Part shown: piece after piece, positions 63,999-64,000 of the stretch
How the letters are laid out: the number at the start of each line of letters is the position of its first letter
Position numbering within the stretch: the first letter of the stretch is position 1
From: Pseudogemmobacter faecipullorum
GTDB lineage: Bacteria; Pseudomonadota; Alphaproteobacteria; Rhodobacterales; Rhodobacteraceae
Length of the DNA stretch: 64,000 nucleotides
Direction of reading: 5' to 3'
Assembly (NCBI RefSeq): GCF_020539525.1
Contig: NZ_JACDXX010000014.1
Location: 44,583 to 108,582 of the forward strand
Position numbers and translations under genes: made by a program
The notes under the pieces: model-generated
The model's input: the letters and a program-made list of their open reading frames with translations, nothing else
Database searches by the model: none
What the model was told of the DNA's origin: nothing

Positions 63999-64000
63999 GA

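Overview
The window looks like a chromosomal segment of a GC-rich alphaproteobacterium of the Rhodobacterales, most like Paracoccus. The evidence is gene content (a bhcABCD/bhcR beta-hydroxyaspartate cluster, a TRAP transporter, a PedF/PQQ alcohol-oxidation cluster) and the strong GC3 bias, which leaves long open antisense frames under most genes. I recognise no rRNA, tRNA or CRISPR array. Species cannot be fixed from the sequence alone.

Region 1 (1-13.7 kb) is a glyoxylate hub. On the minus strand lies the beta-hydroxyaspartate cycle (bhcA-bhcB-bhcC-bhcD, bhcD cut by the window edge), divergent from its IclR regulator bhcR. A second IclR gene, convergent with bhcR, is divergent from malate synthase G (glcB). 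Further on are a serine-glyoxylate-type aminotransferase, a fused FAD/Fe-S 2-hydroxyacid dehydrogenase and a GlcG/HbpS-like protein. The aminotransferase and the dehydrogenase share an 11-bp promoter motif. Together these make or consume glyoxylate by at least three routes.

Region 2 (14.2-24.7 kb) is a PQQ-dependent alcohol oxidation cluster resembling the ped/exa clusters of pseudomonads. It holds a FIST (NosP-like) sensor, a hybrid PAS kinase, a LuxR-type response regulator, a pentapeptide-repeat protein, a quinoprotein alcohol dehydrogenase, the 'quinoprotein relay' metallohydrolase and SoxYZ-like carrier, cytochrome c PedF, and a divergent rhodanese-like CXXCW-family protein.

Region 3 (24.9-30.0 kb) is a GntR regulator divergent from a class III aminotransferase and a TRAP transporter. 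A strong intrinsic terminator sits between its P and Q genes.

Region 4 (30.3-46.1 kb) is a large sugar/sugar-acid catabolic island. A minus-strand operon encodes a ribose-type ABC importer, an ApnL-like lactonase, an ApsD-like dehydrogenase and an aldo/keto reductase. Divergent from it are an SDR, a sulfurtransferase, a GntR regulator, and an operon of acylating aldehyde dehydrogenase, 4-hydroxy-2-oxoacid aldolase, IlvD/Edd dehydratase, SDR and VOC protein. A repeated TACAGTTT motif occurs at the promoters. This may be an uncharacterised dehydratase/aldolase branch for D-apiose or a similar sugar, and it is the most interesting proposal here.

Region 5 (46.1-51.1 kb) holds a persulfide-dioxygenase-like MBL protein with a SulP transporter, then a small secreted protein with a PepSY membrane protein. 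Region 6 (51.2-60.0 kb) is a two-gene operon: a 1711-residue secreted protein with six exact 127-residue tandem repeats carrying EF-hand-like loops, and a 1199-residue predicted outer-membrane barrel. Region 7 (60.7-64.0 kb) has a hydantoin/Asp-Glu racemase and a liv-type ABC transporter that looks damaged: livF has a one-base frameshift in its signature motif, and livM loses its 5' end to foreign-looking sequence at the window edge.
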